Assembly (NCBI GenBank): GCA_017163975.1 | Contig: JAFFSR010000239.1 | Span: 2,914,001 to 2,978,000 of the forward strand | Direction: 5' to 3' | DNA: 64,000 nucleotides | DNA from: Anastatus disparis | Lineage: Eukaryota; Arthropoda; Insecta; Hymenoptera; Eupelmidae | Shown here: in pieces, positions 48,464 to 61,900 of the stretch | Layout: every line of letters begins with the position of its first letter | Numbering within the stretch: the stretch's first letter is position 1 | Made by a program: the position numbers and the translations under genes | Notes under the pieces: model-generated | Told to the model about the DNA's origin: nothing | What the model saw: only the letters and a program-made list of their open reading frames with translations | Database searches by the model: none

Positions 48464-48663
48464 CTTATTTTTTTTATTTAACGTCGTTGTATTTATGCAA
48501 TCACTACGATGCTAATTAGCGACGGAGATTGTTCGTAAGTTAGTAAACAAAGCACATGTAACGTACATTGGTGCTTGTACCAATCAGCTGAGACTGGGAT
48601 TCGAACTCGGTACCCCGAGATTACGAATCTATCGCTCTACCGACTGAGCCACTGACGACCTCT
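48464..48663 (-). mobile_element. tRNA-derived SINE, near full-length copy
   Basis: On the minus strand the head reads GTGGCTCAGTCGGTAGAGCG (box A), AGATTCGTAATCTCGG and CCGAGTTCGAATCCCAG (box B). The body has ACATGTGCTTTGTTTACT and CTCCGTCGCTAATTAGCATC. The end is ACGACGTTAAATAAAAAAAA. It is the best-preserved head of the three copies. D-arm pairing (GCTC/GAGC) survives, but the anticodon and T stems have mismatches. Confidence 0.82.
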
Positions 48664-51600
48664 AATATTTAATATCTCATTTTTCAATAAAAAATATTTC
48701 TAAAATCGTTCTATAAGTTTGAAAAAGCTCACTTTTCAAACAAAGAATGATTCATGTTTAATTTAAACTTTCCTAAACAAAAATATTTTAATAAATTAAG
48801 AAATATTACAAAATAATCCTACTAAGGTAAACCGAAATAAAATATGCGTGAAAAATAAAAGAAAAACATAAAACACAACAAAGTTTCGCTTACCTTAGCG
48901 CACATAGCGTAAAAGTTTGATAAATACGCAACGTCTCGCGAAATACTTCATCTTCCGAAAATACGAATCTATCATTTAAACAATTTTTATTTCTTCTTAA
49001 AAGTTTTAGCATTTCGCTTATTAAATTACCACGCGTACAACGTTGTACGCGGTGAATATGCATATGAAGAAAAAAAAAATAAGTGGCAAAAAAAGTAAAA
49101 GCAAGTAATGTATGCACAGCGTTGATATCAGCAGTATAGGCCCCTTGTCATTATTATCTTGGATCATCGCATATTTACGAGCTCTGAAATCTTATCCCGA
49201 ATATTTTCTCAAAAAATAAAACAAATATACTATCTTCAATTCCGATATTGATCGTTTATTTTATTTTCTTCTTTTTACTTTTAGCTTTATAAAAGTATAC
49301 ACGCTCACCCTTCTATCTTCCCCTTCTTTTTTTTTTTTATCTCTCTGTTAGCTGTCTTATTAAAACTCAAAAAATCCATCTCCACATTGGCGATTTATCG
49401 TTTTCGAGACTATATCTTGCCTTCCTTTTTTTTGCCTATATAGTATTCACAGAGAATCTCATGAAAGTTTAGCGGGCATATAAGGTATATAAAGCTTACT
49501 CGAGCGCGTAAAGCTTTACCACTAGTAGCGATACTTGTTGAAGCTGCCTACATTACTCTTGAGAATAGCGCATCATTAATTTATCGTAAACTCCACTCTC
49601 CCTCTCTCTCTCGTATAGCCGAACGAACCTGCCTACTTGGCGTTTTCTTATATGTATATAAGAGATTCGCTATATTACTGCAGTGTGTATACACGTGAAC
49701 TTTACTTCACCTCTTCTTCTTCTTCTTACCCGTTCCTGTTTTTTTTTTGTTTCTTTTCTGGTTCTCGGTTTATAAACGTGGCTTTTTAAAGTTTCAAAAG
49801 AAAACGTGATCACTGGGTGTATTTTGGATATATGCGTTTGATAAATACTGTGGGAAATTGAGCGAAAAATTTGCTGAGAATATAAAAGTATAGAGAATTT
49901 TTCTTGTTTGTTAAGTTATAACTTCCTCCTGATTAACGTATTTTCCTAAACGTTTAAATATCTTTTTTTTTTCATTTCTTCTAATATATGTGCTTGCACG
50001 AGATGCAAATATACACGTATAAATAGACCCGCATTCGTATTAATACCGAAGTCGGTAATGTGCTTATATACCAAGATAAATAATAGCAAGCTGTATCCTT
50101 TGCTTTCTAATAATTTATGAAATTAACACCTGATTTCCGTTAGCAATATGGAGATACTGTTGTCGTTTTTTTTCTTGTTTTGTTGTTGTTGTTTTTATTT
50201 TCATCTCAAAGCTTTTAAAGGCTTGAAATTTATCTTCACCACGACGATAAATTAGTATTTTAGAAAAAGATTCTGCGCCTTTTCTTATATACATCGAGAG
50301 AGATGTTTAAAAAAAATAATAAAAGCAACAAAATTTTGATTTATCTTGTGATTTATAAGATATAAAAATTTATGAGATAAATAAACTTAAATTTGATGTA
50401 TTTGGAACCATTCCAGAAATGCTTGTTGCAAGTTTTAGACTGCCCACAATTTTCTGTCTTATACAATAAATTATCTGTGCAATATTACTTTAGCGAATTG
50501 AAAATTCGTTATACTGGCTTTTTTTTCTTTTCAATTTGGTCAACGAAAAAACAAAAATTAAAAAAAAAAAAAAAAAAAGAAAACCGCTACAGTTTCAATT
50601 TCGAAAAATTAGAAAAAAAAAAACGTTGATATTCTATATAAATGAAAGTTTTTGTATAACGTCCGGTTTTACGGGTAAACAAATTTACGAGTAAACAAAA
50701 AAAACTTTTGATTAGTTCTTTAGTTATATATCGGTTACAAAAAAAAATAAAACAAATTAACTTTTTCCCCTACGAAATTTAATACTTTAAACAATATATA
50801 CAAACCCAAAAAACTAAAAATATAAGCGTTCAAAACAAGCAATACGATGAAACTAAAAACAAAAAAAAAAAATAAAATAAAAACAAAAAAAGTAAAAAGG
50901 TTTGGTGAACAAGTGGCGTGTGCACCTATCGCAATATCTAGCACGCGAGATTTTCCTTTTCAGGCAAAAATGCTCTCTTTTTTTTTAATCCAGCATATAT
51001 TGTCGAATTCGATCAGTGACACTTGAGCTTGATTCGATTGGTAGTAATGTGTATTTTAAATTTCTTTTTTTTCGGTACACGTATATATATGCAATAGTAA
51101 AAAGAAAAAAAAAGGAGAAAAACAAGTATACAGTGAAGTCGATGCCATTTTCTTGACAAAGTACCATCGTGCACGCAGCTGTTAAATGCCGATCGTATTA
51201 AAGAAATAAATAAAAAAACGAAAAAAGAAAGAATAAAGAAAAAAAGGAAGAAGGGAAGGTAAAATCGTATATAAGCAAGAAAACAGCTTCAAGTTCTTAA
51301 TTAAATTCTTTTGATCTGGTGTTTCGATGAGCATAAAATGCTTAACCAAAGGACTTTTAAACGTTATACCTTTCTTCTTTCTATCCTTTTATATATTTTT
51401 TATTTTTATTTTATTGTTATCGGGTGAGCTTTAAATTCAATCGCAATATAACGCCTTTGTAATTGCATTAAAGAAAGAAAGAAGGTTAATTTTGTTAAAC
51501 GCTCGTATCGCAGGTATTTAAAGAAGAATTTAAAATTTTTTTATTTCATCTTGTCTCTTTTAGTCTCGTTATTTTATGAAATCATGAACTTTCAAAATAA

Positions 51601-54600
51601 ATAATAACGAACTCGCTACATACGTATAGGTATATATAGCTTTTGACGCTTTTGTGCGTCGCGAAGCTTATATATAAAATTTTCGTAGTAGGATGTTCGC
51701 CGTAGTCGTATATAAAGTTACCTGTGGGGGTAACGTTTGTAAATTTTGCATGGTTAATGCTTCGGCGCTGCCGAGGCTAGGAGCTATTAAATTGAGCTTA
51801 AAATTTTTGGTTACCAGTAAAATTATGAGAGAGGAGAAAAGAGAAAGACGGAAAATGTAACACACGGGGGGTACCTAAAATTTATTGCCGCTTGCATTAG
51901 TTTAAAGCTATAAGCTCACGCGAGATCAGCTTCTATATATACGCCTATCTAGTGTACGTGTGTGTATGTTGCAAGCTCTAGTGAAATAGAAAAAACAAAA
52001 AAAAAGCTCGTAACTTAATTACTGTAATTGGATATTGGCTTTTTACTCGGAATTAAATAAAAAATAGCCAATTACGTTTAGTTCTGTAACAGATCAAATT
52101 AACGCTCGTTTAAATCTTTTACACCTGTTTATTCACATTGTCAAATGTATTTGAATAATTCCTAAATACGTTAAATTAAACAGAATAAAAAGAATATCAC
52201 TTTATTTATTACATTTACAAATAATAAAGAAAAACTCTCATTCCTAAATTTTACGTATTTAAAGAATAGATTTTTTTAAATGAAGCAACGTTATGACTAA
52301 GCAGATTACAAATGCACGGCAGTTGTAAATCTGGTGTCTCTCTATAGTTACATACACAAAATGTATTCACGCGTATTGTCAACTTTCGTATCGGACGTGA
52401 CACTTTAGAATTGCAGAGAAAGAAAGAAAAAAAATTATTGATTTTCACTTTAACGCGAATATAATAATAATAATAATAATAATGAAAGAGGATTGAATTA
52501 TATATTTGGAATAAGCAAAAAGCATTGAGTTATTCAACGGCTGTCCGTCTTGCTAATAATTTTAAACTATAGTACGACGCGAATCATGTGTATATGTATG
52601 CACACACGTACATCCACCCACACCCATTCGCACATATATATATAATACAGTTTTCTGTTAAATGGAGAGAGGATAAAGCATTAATTTCGTATATACATAT
52701 TTCCCCCAACGTGTCGAGGGGTCAACCTGTTATTTATCATAAAATACGGCGCATCGCGAGAGAAAGAGAGAATACGAGACAAGAAGGAAGAGAACGAAGG
52801 AAGAAGAGAAATAAAAGAGAAACAAGAATAAGAGAAAAAAAGGAGAAAAGATGTTTTGAAGACTTTTTTTGTTAAAAATTTCAGCTTTTATGTAATGATG
52901 TGTATAATGAATCGCATTCAATTCTACTCGCTATAGCGACTCGTAAGAAAATAAAAACGACAAATGAATTCGCGAACACTCGCAAATTCCAAGCGCGAGT
53001 ATATATACAAAATATCCTCTGACACCGAGACTAGCGAAAAATCTTTGTAGTACCGTTTTGTTTGAGCTCCAGACTCAACTTAAATTTATATTTACGAATT
53101 TCTTCAAAAGGACCATATTATTTTTTGACAATTCTGAGGTATGCTTGCTATCAATTATACCGATTTAACCAAGCCGACAACCATTATTTTCTTCTTGAGC
53201 TTTATTTTTTTTTTATTCTTATATTTTTCTCTACTGGATGCTGTGAATTACTTTTTATTCACTGAATTGACATAAAAATATTTATAAGTATACATGATAG
53301 CTGTCTACTATAAAATAAAAAAATTTTAAATTTTCTATTTAGAGAACATTAAAATTCTATTTTTACAAATTTGACATCGAATCATTGAATTTCACAGCTG
53401 AGAAATAACTGATCAGATATAATCCTCGCGTTATTAATCATTAATAAATAACAGCTAAATTAATAATAAATCAAGCATTGGCTTTTTTATTATTCAGTGG
53501 AAAAATCATGCGCCTATACGTATATATACGATGGACGCAAGATGAATGGTACAAAGAGAAAGTATATATACATATAAGCTTTTATTTTTTTTCCCTTTTT
53601 TTTTGCAAAAAGGAGGTAACAAATTGTAAAAGATGCTAGTGATAAAGAGGTAAGAAAAAGAGAGATAGAGAGAAGTATGGTTATACGCTTGGTTTGCAGG
53701 GAAAAATGAAGTTTTGTGTTTTTTTTTTATCTTCTTCTTCTCGTTCTTTCTTGCTTGATCGCCATGCGATTTGACGCAAATTGATGATGAATAACAGTAA
53801 AATTACCGTAAATCGTGAACGAGTTTATAAAGTGTCGAGCGAGCAAAACGCCGTGGAAAAAAGGGGGGAAAGATGAAGAATAAGTAGAAGAAGAAGATGA
53901 TGAAGAAGAAGGTAAACTGAGACAGATGGCATGCTTTTGTATTGAAGAAAAGAAGCCGCCCGTCAATTTGTCGCTGTTATTCTTGCGCGCTTATGTTTAA
54001 AAAAAAAAATCTCACATGCACTCCTTATAATATCATTCTTATTCTTTTTGAGATTTTCTCTTCTTATGCAATGCTATTCTCTTACTGGACCTTCTTTTTT
54101 TCGTTTTATTTATTTTCTTTCATTATGTTTTTGTAGACTTTATAATGCGCGCCATTTGCTTTCGTATAATTTTGATTAATGAACTTATATACGTCTGGTG
54201 CTCACTGAAAATTGTTGCTTAATTTGACGACCATAACACGTGATCCAAATAATTGTTTCTTTATTCTTCTTATTTAATATAATACACAAGCAGCGCATTT
54301 ACGCTATATAAATAATCGATTAACCATCTTAATATTGTAAATATAGAAAATGAAATTTTTTAAGGTTATGTCTAAGAATATTAATATGCTGCGGATTAAA
54401 TATTGTGATTACGAAACTGGGTACCTCTGATATAATTTAGTTTAAAAAGAAGAAAAATTGAAATTTTACGTTTAATCTTCTTTACCATTCAATATATTGT
54501 AATAAATAAACGTGATATAGGAAGGAATCGTTTATAATAATTGCAAAGTCACAAAAAAGGGAAGGAGTATTAAACTGTAAAATGAAAAATCATTCAATTG

Positions 54601-55770
54601 GCTAATTAGTAATTAAATAAAATAAAAACAAGATTCGAGAAACATATTGAATTATGGATGTAAATATATTATTCTTTTAAAAAGCTCCGTAGCCCAGCAT
54701 AAAAATCAAAATTACAGTGTTCTTCGGCATGTAAAATATAAAAAAAAAACGAGTTAAACGAGCTGTAGCTCCAGTGAGTATGTGTGACTTATATGCTTTA
54801 AAAGATAAAATGTCTCGAAAAAAAAGAAAAATTATATACCCAGTGCTGTAAATCAGTTTTTTTTTCTTTTAAAAAAAATTTTTTTAATATGCTATGCCAA
54901 TCCAATGCACAAGATGTTCTCGTATACGAGGCGTATACGTATATAGATTGAGAATCCCAGAAAAATCAAGCGAAGAATCGAATCTACCGATGAGATTATC
55001 CTTCTGCTCATAAGAGGATTTATTCCAAGTGAAACGTCATAACGAACAAGTCAGAAACGAGGAGTAAAGGCACTCTAGTAAAAATCAGAAAAGTAAGTAA
55101 GAGAGAAATGAAAAAAAAGAAAAAAAAAGAAGAATGTTCTTGTTGAAAGAAGGAAAAATATCGGGAAGAATGGAAAGAGAATGAGAATTGAAAAAAAAAC
55201 GACTTACTGTATGCTACTACCACCACCCGTTGCTTGCCAAATTCATGTGCGGAAAATGAGAAAAGAAGGCCGCTTTAGTCAGGAAATAACTGCTTTTCCC
55301 CTACATTTTTTTTCATTCTTTATTGCACAAGAGTACTAAATATTTAACTGTCCACTTCGCGTTTTCAAACTAAGAAAAATACACACTCTAACATGATAGA
55401 ATAGTTGAAAGGTTTTATTTCATCACTTTATTAGGATTATGTACTTCAATAAAACATAATAAATTAAAAAAAAATTTTTTAATCTTTCAATAGAGTGTTT
55501 CACGTAGTTTTAGTTTATTGAAACAGATTTTTTTCATTTTTTGCTTTGAAATATCCAATTACGATGTTTGCTTTGAAAATTCTTTTAATTACTGTTCAAA
55601 AACTGTGTATCAATCAATATAAAAAAATTTTTTTTAAATAAATTTTTAAAAAAAGATACAAACAGTGAATGATAAAAAATAAATCTCTGAAAGATTAGAA
55701 TAATAATTTAATATTTTCTAAAACATTCTACAAGTTTGATATTTCTATTTTCCTCAAGCCAAAAGGATAT
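48664..55770. other. gene-poor AT-rich interval
   Basis: No exon could be supported. There is an (AAT)n stretch at about 52464-52486, CTT triplets at about 49713-49727 and GA-rich tracts at 52757-52850 and 53650-53675. The open frames are short and low-complexity. Confidence 0.5.
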
Positions 55771-55779
55771 TGTATAGTA

Positions 55780-56050
55780 CGTGACGCTATAGAAAATGAT
55801 CGAGAGCGCGTATGTGTGTTGTGCCAAGTATAGTGCAACAGAGCGTGCGGCTGCTGCTGTGTGGTGTATAACCGTTGCGCGGGCGGGCGTCCTCGAGAGA
55901 AATGGATAACGTTTTCGTTTCCCGAAGGCTATTTCCTACGCTTGCCCTCAAATCTCACGGGCTATCGCTGAAATTTTAGCTTCTCTCTTACTCTTTCTCT
56001 CTCTTTTGGCTCGTTTGTCAACTCGAGAGAACACAGTAGTTCGAAGGAAA
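55780..56050. promoter_or_regulatory. GC-richer island, possible promoter or 5' non-coding exon
   Basis: Against a very AT-rich background this patch includes GTTGCGCGGGCGGGCGTCCT (about 55875), GCGTGCGGCTGCTGCTG and CACGGGCTATCGC. An ATG near 55901 gives only an 18-codon frame. No consensus TATA or splice pair can be claimed. It could be a promoter, a non-coding first exon or a leftover GC-rich repeat. Direction is unknown. Confidence 0.2.
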
Positions 56051-56955
56051 GAGAAAGAACCATACATGAGAGTTTTACAAAATAAAAAAACTATATATAT
56101 ATATACACATATAACTTTTTCTTTTCGAAAAATCCAAGAATTTTCACTTCTCGTAGTGTAGAATTATTACAAAAAGCCAATATCTCAAAGTACATTTATT
56201 TTTTTATGGATGTAGTCGGTTTATTTTTCCAGAGTTTATATTTCTCTCTTGTTAAATTTTTAAAACAGTATTTTAATATATATGCATTTATAAAATTTTC
56301 ATTGTTAAATTATTATTTTGTATTTCATTCAACTCGGCACGAGTATTTACTTTTTTAATTATTGCGGAATTTACGCTTTTGAAATTAAAAATTTTCATTA
56401 TTAACAATATAAATAATTTTAAATTCCGTTTTAAATACGCCATTAAATTTAATTTTAATACGTACTTTTATTTTTCATATCTTTTTGAACAATAAATATA
56501 AAGATTGAAACGAAATTTAATAATTTTCGTTAAATTTAATGTCACACGTTTAAAATCCTGCTATTTTAATAAATGTAATATTTAAAATTAAATTTATCCT
56601 TCGCGAGTTTGTGCGCGAAATAACATATAAAAGAAAATCCGTTTAATATTCTTTTTGAGAATTAAAATTAATTATTTTTGAATAATTAATATAATTGATA
56701 AGATATCATTTCTACATCCGAAACATTATAAGATTGAAATATTTTATTGGCAAGTAGTAACAACGGATTATAAGTGTATCAGTGTTGAGGTTTAGTGTAC
56801 CATTAGAATTTTAGTATAAGTAGTAAACGTGGACGTTAGCCGGGAGATCTTTTAATAAATTCGTTAACCGCTTGTTAAGTCGATTGAGCTAATTCGAGAA
56901 GCATGAATGTATATGCTTTATGAGCTATACTTTAAGAGGAGGTCATATATTTTCA

Positions 56956-57295
56956 TCCTTTTCTAATCAAAGAATTAATATTTTGCAAAAATTAATAACT
57001 TTAGACAAAAATAAATAGAAAGCTGTATCACATATCACAAAAAACAAAATTTTCTTTGATGAGGAAGAATTAATTTTATCAGTACGTTTTAAAGAAAACC
57101 TTGAAAAATTAAATTGTTTACCCTAACCTCTATGTTTTAGGTTTTTTAAGGTTTTCTTGAAAATGAATCAATAAAATCTATTCCTTTTCATTAAAGAAAA
57201 TTTTGCATTTTGTGACACGAGATGTGGCTTTCTGTTTATTTTTTTCTAAAATTATTAGTTTTTGTGAAGAAATCAATTCTTTGATTAGAAAAGGA
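56956..57295. repeat. 340-bp palindrome (fold-back or MITE)
   Basis: TCCTTTTCTAATCAAAGAAT on the left is mirrored exactly by ATTCTTTGATTAGAAAAGGA on the right. Pairing continues through AATTAATAACTTTAGACAAA/TTTTTTCTAAAATTATTAGT, GAAAGC/GCTTTC and AAAATTTTCTTTGATG/CATTAAAGAAAATTTT to a centre near 57125. No coding potential or clear target duplication was seen. Confidence 0.8.
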
Positions 57296-58915
57296 CAGAT
57301 ATTCGATCTGCTCATGAAAATTCAAGTGAGGAAGCACAGGATTATAAAAACTAATTTAGAATAAGTTATAAAACTTATCTGGATTGTTTTGGTTCACATA
57401 TTGTAAGAATCTTTTGATACGTAAGATTTGATCGATTTATCAATCTGATTTTTTTTCTATCAGTTATACAAGAATCTTTTATTATGCAACACCTCATCAA
57501 TATAAATATGACTTTGTCAATTTATTATTTTTCTCGTCTTCAGTTCTTTTTTTTCTAAATTTAACCTACTATCGTAACGTATTTTGCTTACATAAATTAT
57601 TACACTGTTAAATAATTTTGTTCTCGTTTTACAAAAAAACTATTACCCTTCGAGGCTTCAATCAATTTTTTTTTCTCCGCTGCGGAATACGTAATTCAAA
57701 CTCCTTTGCATAAAATACAAAACTAAATAAGTACGAATTCTAAGAAAATTTTTTTAAAAGAAATAAATAAACAGATGGGATACTCTATAATAATAAATAT
57801 CGATATTACTTTTGAAAAGTTAAAGATTCTCTAATTGTAAAATGTCCTCGAGAAATCTGCTATATTCATCTGTGTTCTTTTCTTTGAAGCAAAATAAAAA
57901 AAAATATGCCTTCTGGCTACGATTTAATGATTCAGAAACGTTTGGCGCAGTGTTGTTATTATTGCAGAGTAGACCGCATTTCACTGGTTTATGATTGTAA
58001 TTTTCGCACCGGCCTTAATCACCCTACCCCCCACCCCTGCCCTCCACCTCATCCTCCAATTTTCTTTCCCGCTAATTACTCAGGAGTGGGGGGATGGCTT
58101 TCGCACCCGTATAGCTAGGTTCGGTATACCTAATGTGTATATAGCTGAGGTATTATTATGTATTATACCTTCATAAACTAGTTTATCTTTGGTCAAAAAG
58201 CCTTTATACAATATACATTCTACTAGTTTTCTTTAGCGGTTTAAAATAAATTGTAAGCATGTGTAATTTATAAGGGACATTGCTAACTTATCATAATGAA
58301 TGTCAAAGTGATAAGTAAAGTGCACGTTGCCATTATTTGTTGAATTTAAATGAAAATATGTTACTGTGAATGAAGAATGAAATGATTTAATTTTGAAAAA
58401 TTGCACTAGAAGCAAGTATTATTTATTTTTGCATGGATGCATTTTGAAAATTTCACGAAAGTACTTTGATAATTTTGATATTTTGTAGGTTAGAAAGTTA
58501 CAGTTGAAACAGACAAAAGCTTATAATATAGCTGATTTAATCGGCAAGTAACTTATAATAATTTTTGACACGTACAATAATGCCTGTCAAAAATTTTCAA
58601 CTGGAGCTTGAGATTTAATCTAATTTTCAGAGAACCTTGGACTAAATAAACCTTGACTGTAAAATGGGGCCTAAATCTTGATACGGTTACAATAATATTC
58701 TTTTGTATTTCTTTAAAGCTCATAAAAATGAAAACAATTTCGGTCATTTCTTAAGCGGTCTCGTGCATTTGTCATTTCTCCACTTTCTTCACGTATATTG
58801 TGCGGCAACTGTATATAAGCAATTCAAATAAAACAAATGGCTCGAGCGAAAATAACGTAACGGGACTGAAATTCAGTATAGCCCGTGATTTTGCAGGTGG
58901 TTGAGCTCTCTACAA

Positions 58916-58916
<1 letters not shown>
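57296..58916. other. AT-rich, no supported gene
   Basis: Contains a C-rich stretch (about 58020-58055, ACCCTACCCCCCACCCCTGC-like) and otherwise unremarkable AT-rich DNA with random short frames. Confidence 0.5.

Positions 58917-58970
<54 letters not shown>
58917..58970. repeat. (TA)27 microsatellite
   Basis: Uninterrupted TA dinucleotide run of about 54 bases, the longest in the window. A minus-strand open frame runs through it as an IYIYIY repeat and is a translation artefact. Confidence 0.95.
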
Positions 58971-58973
<3 letters not shown>

Positions 58974-61900
58974 GCCCATATAAAGGCTAAGTCGTTTGAC
59001 CATTTGCGGTCCGTATACATACACACAAACAAACAAATACGTACACAAAAAAAATAAAAAAAATAAATATATATATATATATGGTTTGAAAGGTAAAGAA
59101 GAGAGAAAGATAGAAGGAGCAAAAGCAATTTTAAATCGTTTGAGAAGAGTATATTCGAGTCGACGTGTCGAGAAATTGAAAAGCGTATATACTGCCGCCG
59201 ATTGCAATACGTAAAAGGTATATAGAACGATAGAAAGAGAGAACCAGCAAGTAACCATCAACAAAGAAAATAGGAGTATAACAGAAACGGAAAGAGAGAT
59301 GATGCCAGTTACATATAAAGTTTACTTAAAAACAAAAAAAATGAGCTATATATATATGTATATAGCTCATATACACATATGCCTTCGCATACAAGCGCGG
59401 TGCGTTTTGTAAAGTGTTTATAGCATATAATGCGCTTTATGCTTTTCCTTCGGTCGAGCTTTGCTTTTGTTATGCCCTCGTTTCTGCAAACTGTATGCCT
59501 GTCGATATATATATACCTACACTCACACACACGAAATTCTGCGCAACCATGTATAGGATGCAATGTTATTGTTTGCAGCTTCTCTGTTGCCATCCAAGCC
59601 TCCTGACAGTTATACTGCTGTGTAATGCATCTTATTCAAGACTGTTAGCGCGTTTGCATAGTTTTCTTTTTTTATTTTCTTTCTTTTATATATATATACA
59701 TATATTATATATACGCGATTCTTTACGTTAATATCATCCTCCTGCAATGCAATGCTGCGTAACAAAAAGTTATTTATTCATACTTAAACGTTATATGGAA
59801 CTTTGGTTGATGTGATGTGATGTGAGCGGTACGCGCTTATATATACGGATGTTTCGCTTGAAAGAGAAATCAAGAAACTTTTATATACAATTTCCAAGGC
59901 TTTTTTTGCTTTCATGATTCTTCCTGTCTTTTCAAATGGTTCTCCGTTTTCTTTTCTTCTTTTATTTATTTATTTTTTATTTTTTATTTTAATGTCTGAC
60001 TTCTTCCGTTAACAATACAATCGTTGGTTTATTTAGATATACCGGCACGTATTTATAATTGAAGAAGCTATTTTAAATTGATAGAAATTATTGTATACGA
60101 GTATATTGCTGAATGCGCAAGCTTCATTTTATAAAAATCTTCAATATTCAATACACATCATACATAAACTATTGACATTACATAGTAAATTATGAATAAA
60201 ATTTATTACATTATAAGCTTATCAAAAGTCATGTTTGCATATATATTTAGTAAAATGAATATCCTCATTAAAATTTTATAAATATTTTCTAAAAAAATAG
60301 CCATATGCGATCAAGCGCGTGTCGAATAAATCTTGATAATTGGTATGAAAAACTGCCTATTAGAAGCAGAAAAAGAACAACATTATTTACAAAAGCTGCT
60401 GATAGTTACAAAATTTAAAAAAAAGAAATGGAAAAAATGTAAAGGTTAGCATTGAAGTGGTATAACGAGTTTCTCGGTTGGTGGTATTAATTACAGCATA
60501 TATAGTACACATAAGCATAAAATATTTCCGGCTCACTCGATTAAAAAAGAGTGAGGTTAGGTATAAGCAGGTTTTCTATAATATAATATACAGCAGGATA
60601 TATGGAAAATAGTTATATACATATAGTAACGAAATTATACATATAGTAACTAAAGGATAGAATGTGTATAAAGTTAGAGAAAATTTTGCGTAAAGCACTG
60701 TATACTATGCGCTATGTGTTGAGAGGACTTTGAATATTGCGGTTAAAAGCATGTTCGCTTTTCTCTCTCTGTCTCTCTTACTCTCTCGTCAACTGTTACA
60801 TCAACTTAAAATTCATCATAGAACTGTAATATAGGCTTGTAACAGCACTTTAATGCCATTCGCGCGCTCATAATACACAAGTATATAACGTATAAACTAA
60901 AATTATAAATGAGAGCGCGAGGAGAGCGGTTAACCAAAAAGGTAATTACGATTCTCTCGCTCTCTCTCTCTCTCTCTTTTCTATGTACAAACTTTAAAGC
61001 CTTTTAACATTTAATCCAGATTGTTTCTAAAGCTAATTTATTTATAAAGTAAAAGGAGCTATGCATCCTTATAAATTGCACAACAACTATTACGCTACAA
61101 GGAAAAAGGAATATTTTTAAAAAATAAAGAATGTAATAAGAATACAAAAGACGTTAAAGTAGAAAAAAAGTCTGTAAAGAAACCCAAAATAAAATACAAA
61201 AAAAAGAAGGAATCTTTTTGGGAACGTCGAAAGCCTTCTAGGTACTCTTTGCAAAGCAAAACCAAAAGCGATTTTGTAGGTATAACTCGTAGCCCATTTC
61301 TATACATACGTATATATATTATGTACATATATATATATGTGCATACATACAGACACCAAAAAGCTTTGTTCTCTCATAAATTCGTGAACAGCTTGGCCAT
61401 AGCATCCTCACTTGGGGCTTTTCTTATCTTATACTACCGTAACCAATTGATCCCACCGAGAAACGATGTTTTGCCCTTTATATTATCCCCAAAGTAGATT
61501 CAGGGAATACCAACAACTTTTCCATCGTCTTTTAACCCTTTATCTCTTCAGTCTTTCATTATACTTGCTAAGAGAAAAATCTTATATATATATCGTCAAC
61601 TATCAAAAGTCGATTTCTAATCGTGATGATTATTTCAATTTTCAACTTGTTTCGAGGTTATATAATATCTTTCTTTAAAATTTTGAAGAATATTTTTCGC
61701 CCAAAACACGAAAATGCTTTTTACCGCGCATTTTACGTTCTTCGTGTTGCTTGGCTATATATTCAATCTGCGCTGTATTTTTTTTTATACATTATAGAGG
61801 TAAAATATATGTGAAGTTGAAAAAGAAGAAAAAAGTTAAAGTCGAGCAATAAAATGTGGGTTGGACATACTTTTGGAACTTTTTGCACGTCATTATACTT

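Noticed and set aside
48590..48663. minus-strand tRNA gene
   Set aside because: The best head of the family, but anticodon and T stems carry mismatches and the body and tail match a SINE copy.
58824..59264. 146-codon minus-strand open frame, the second longest in the window
   Set aside because: It reads through (TA)27 as an Ile-Tyr repeat and another TATATA stretch, and has no domain.
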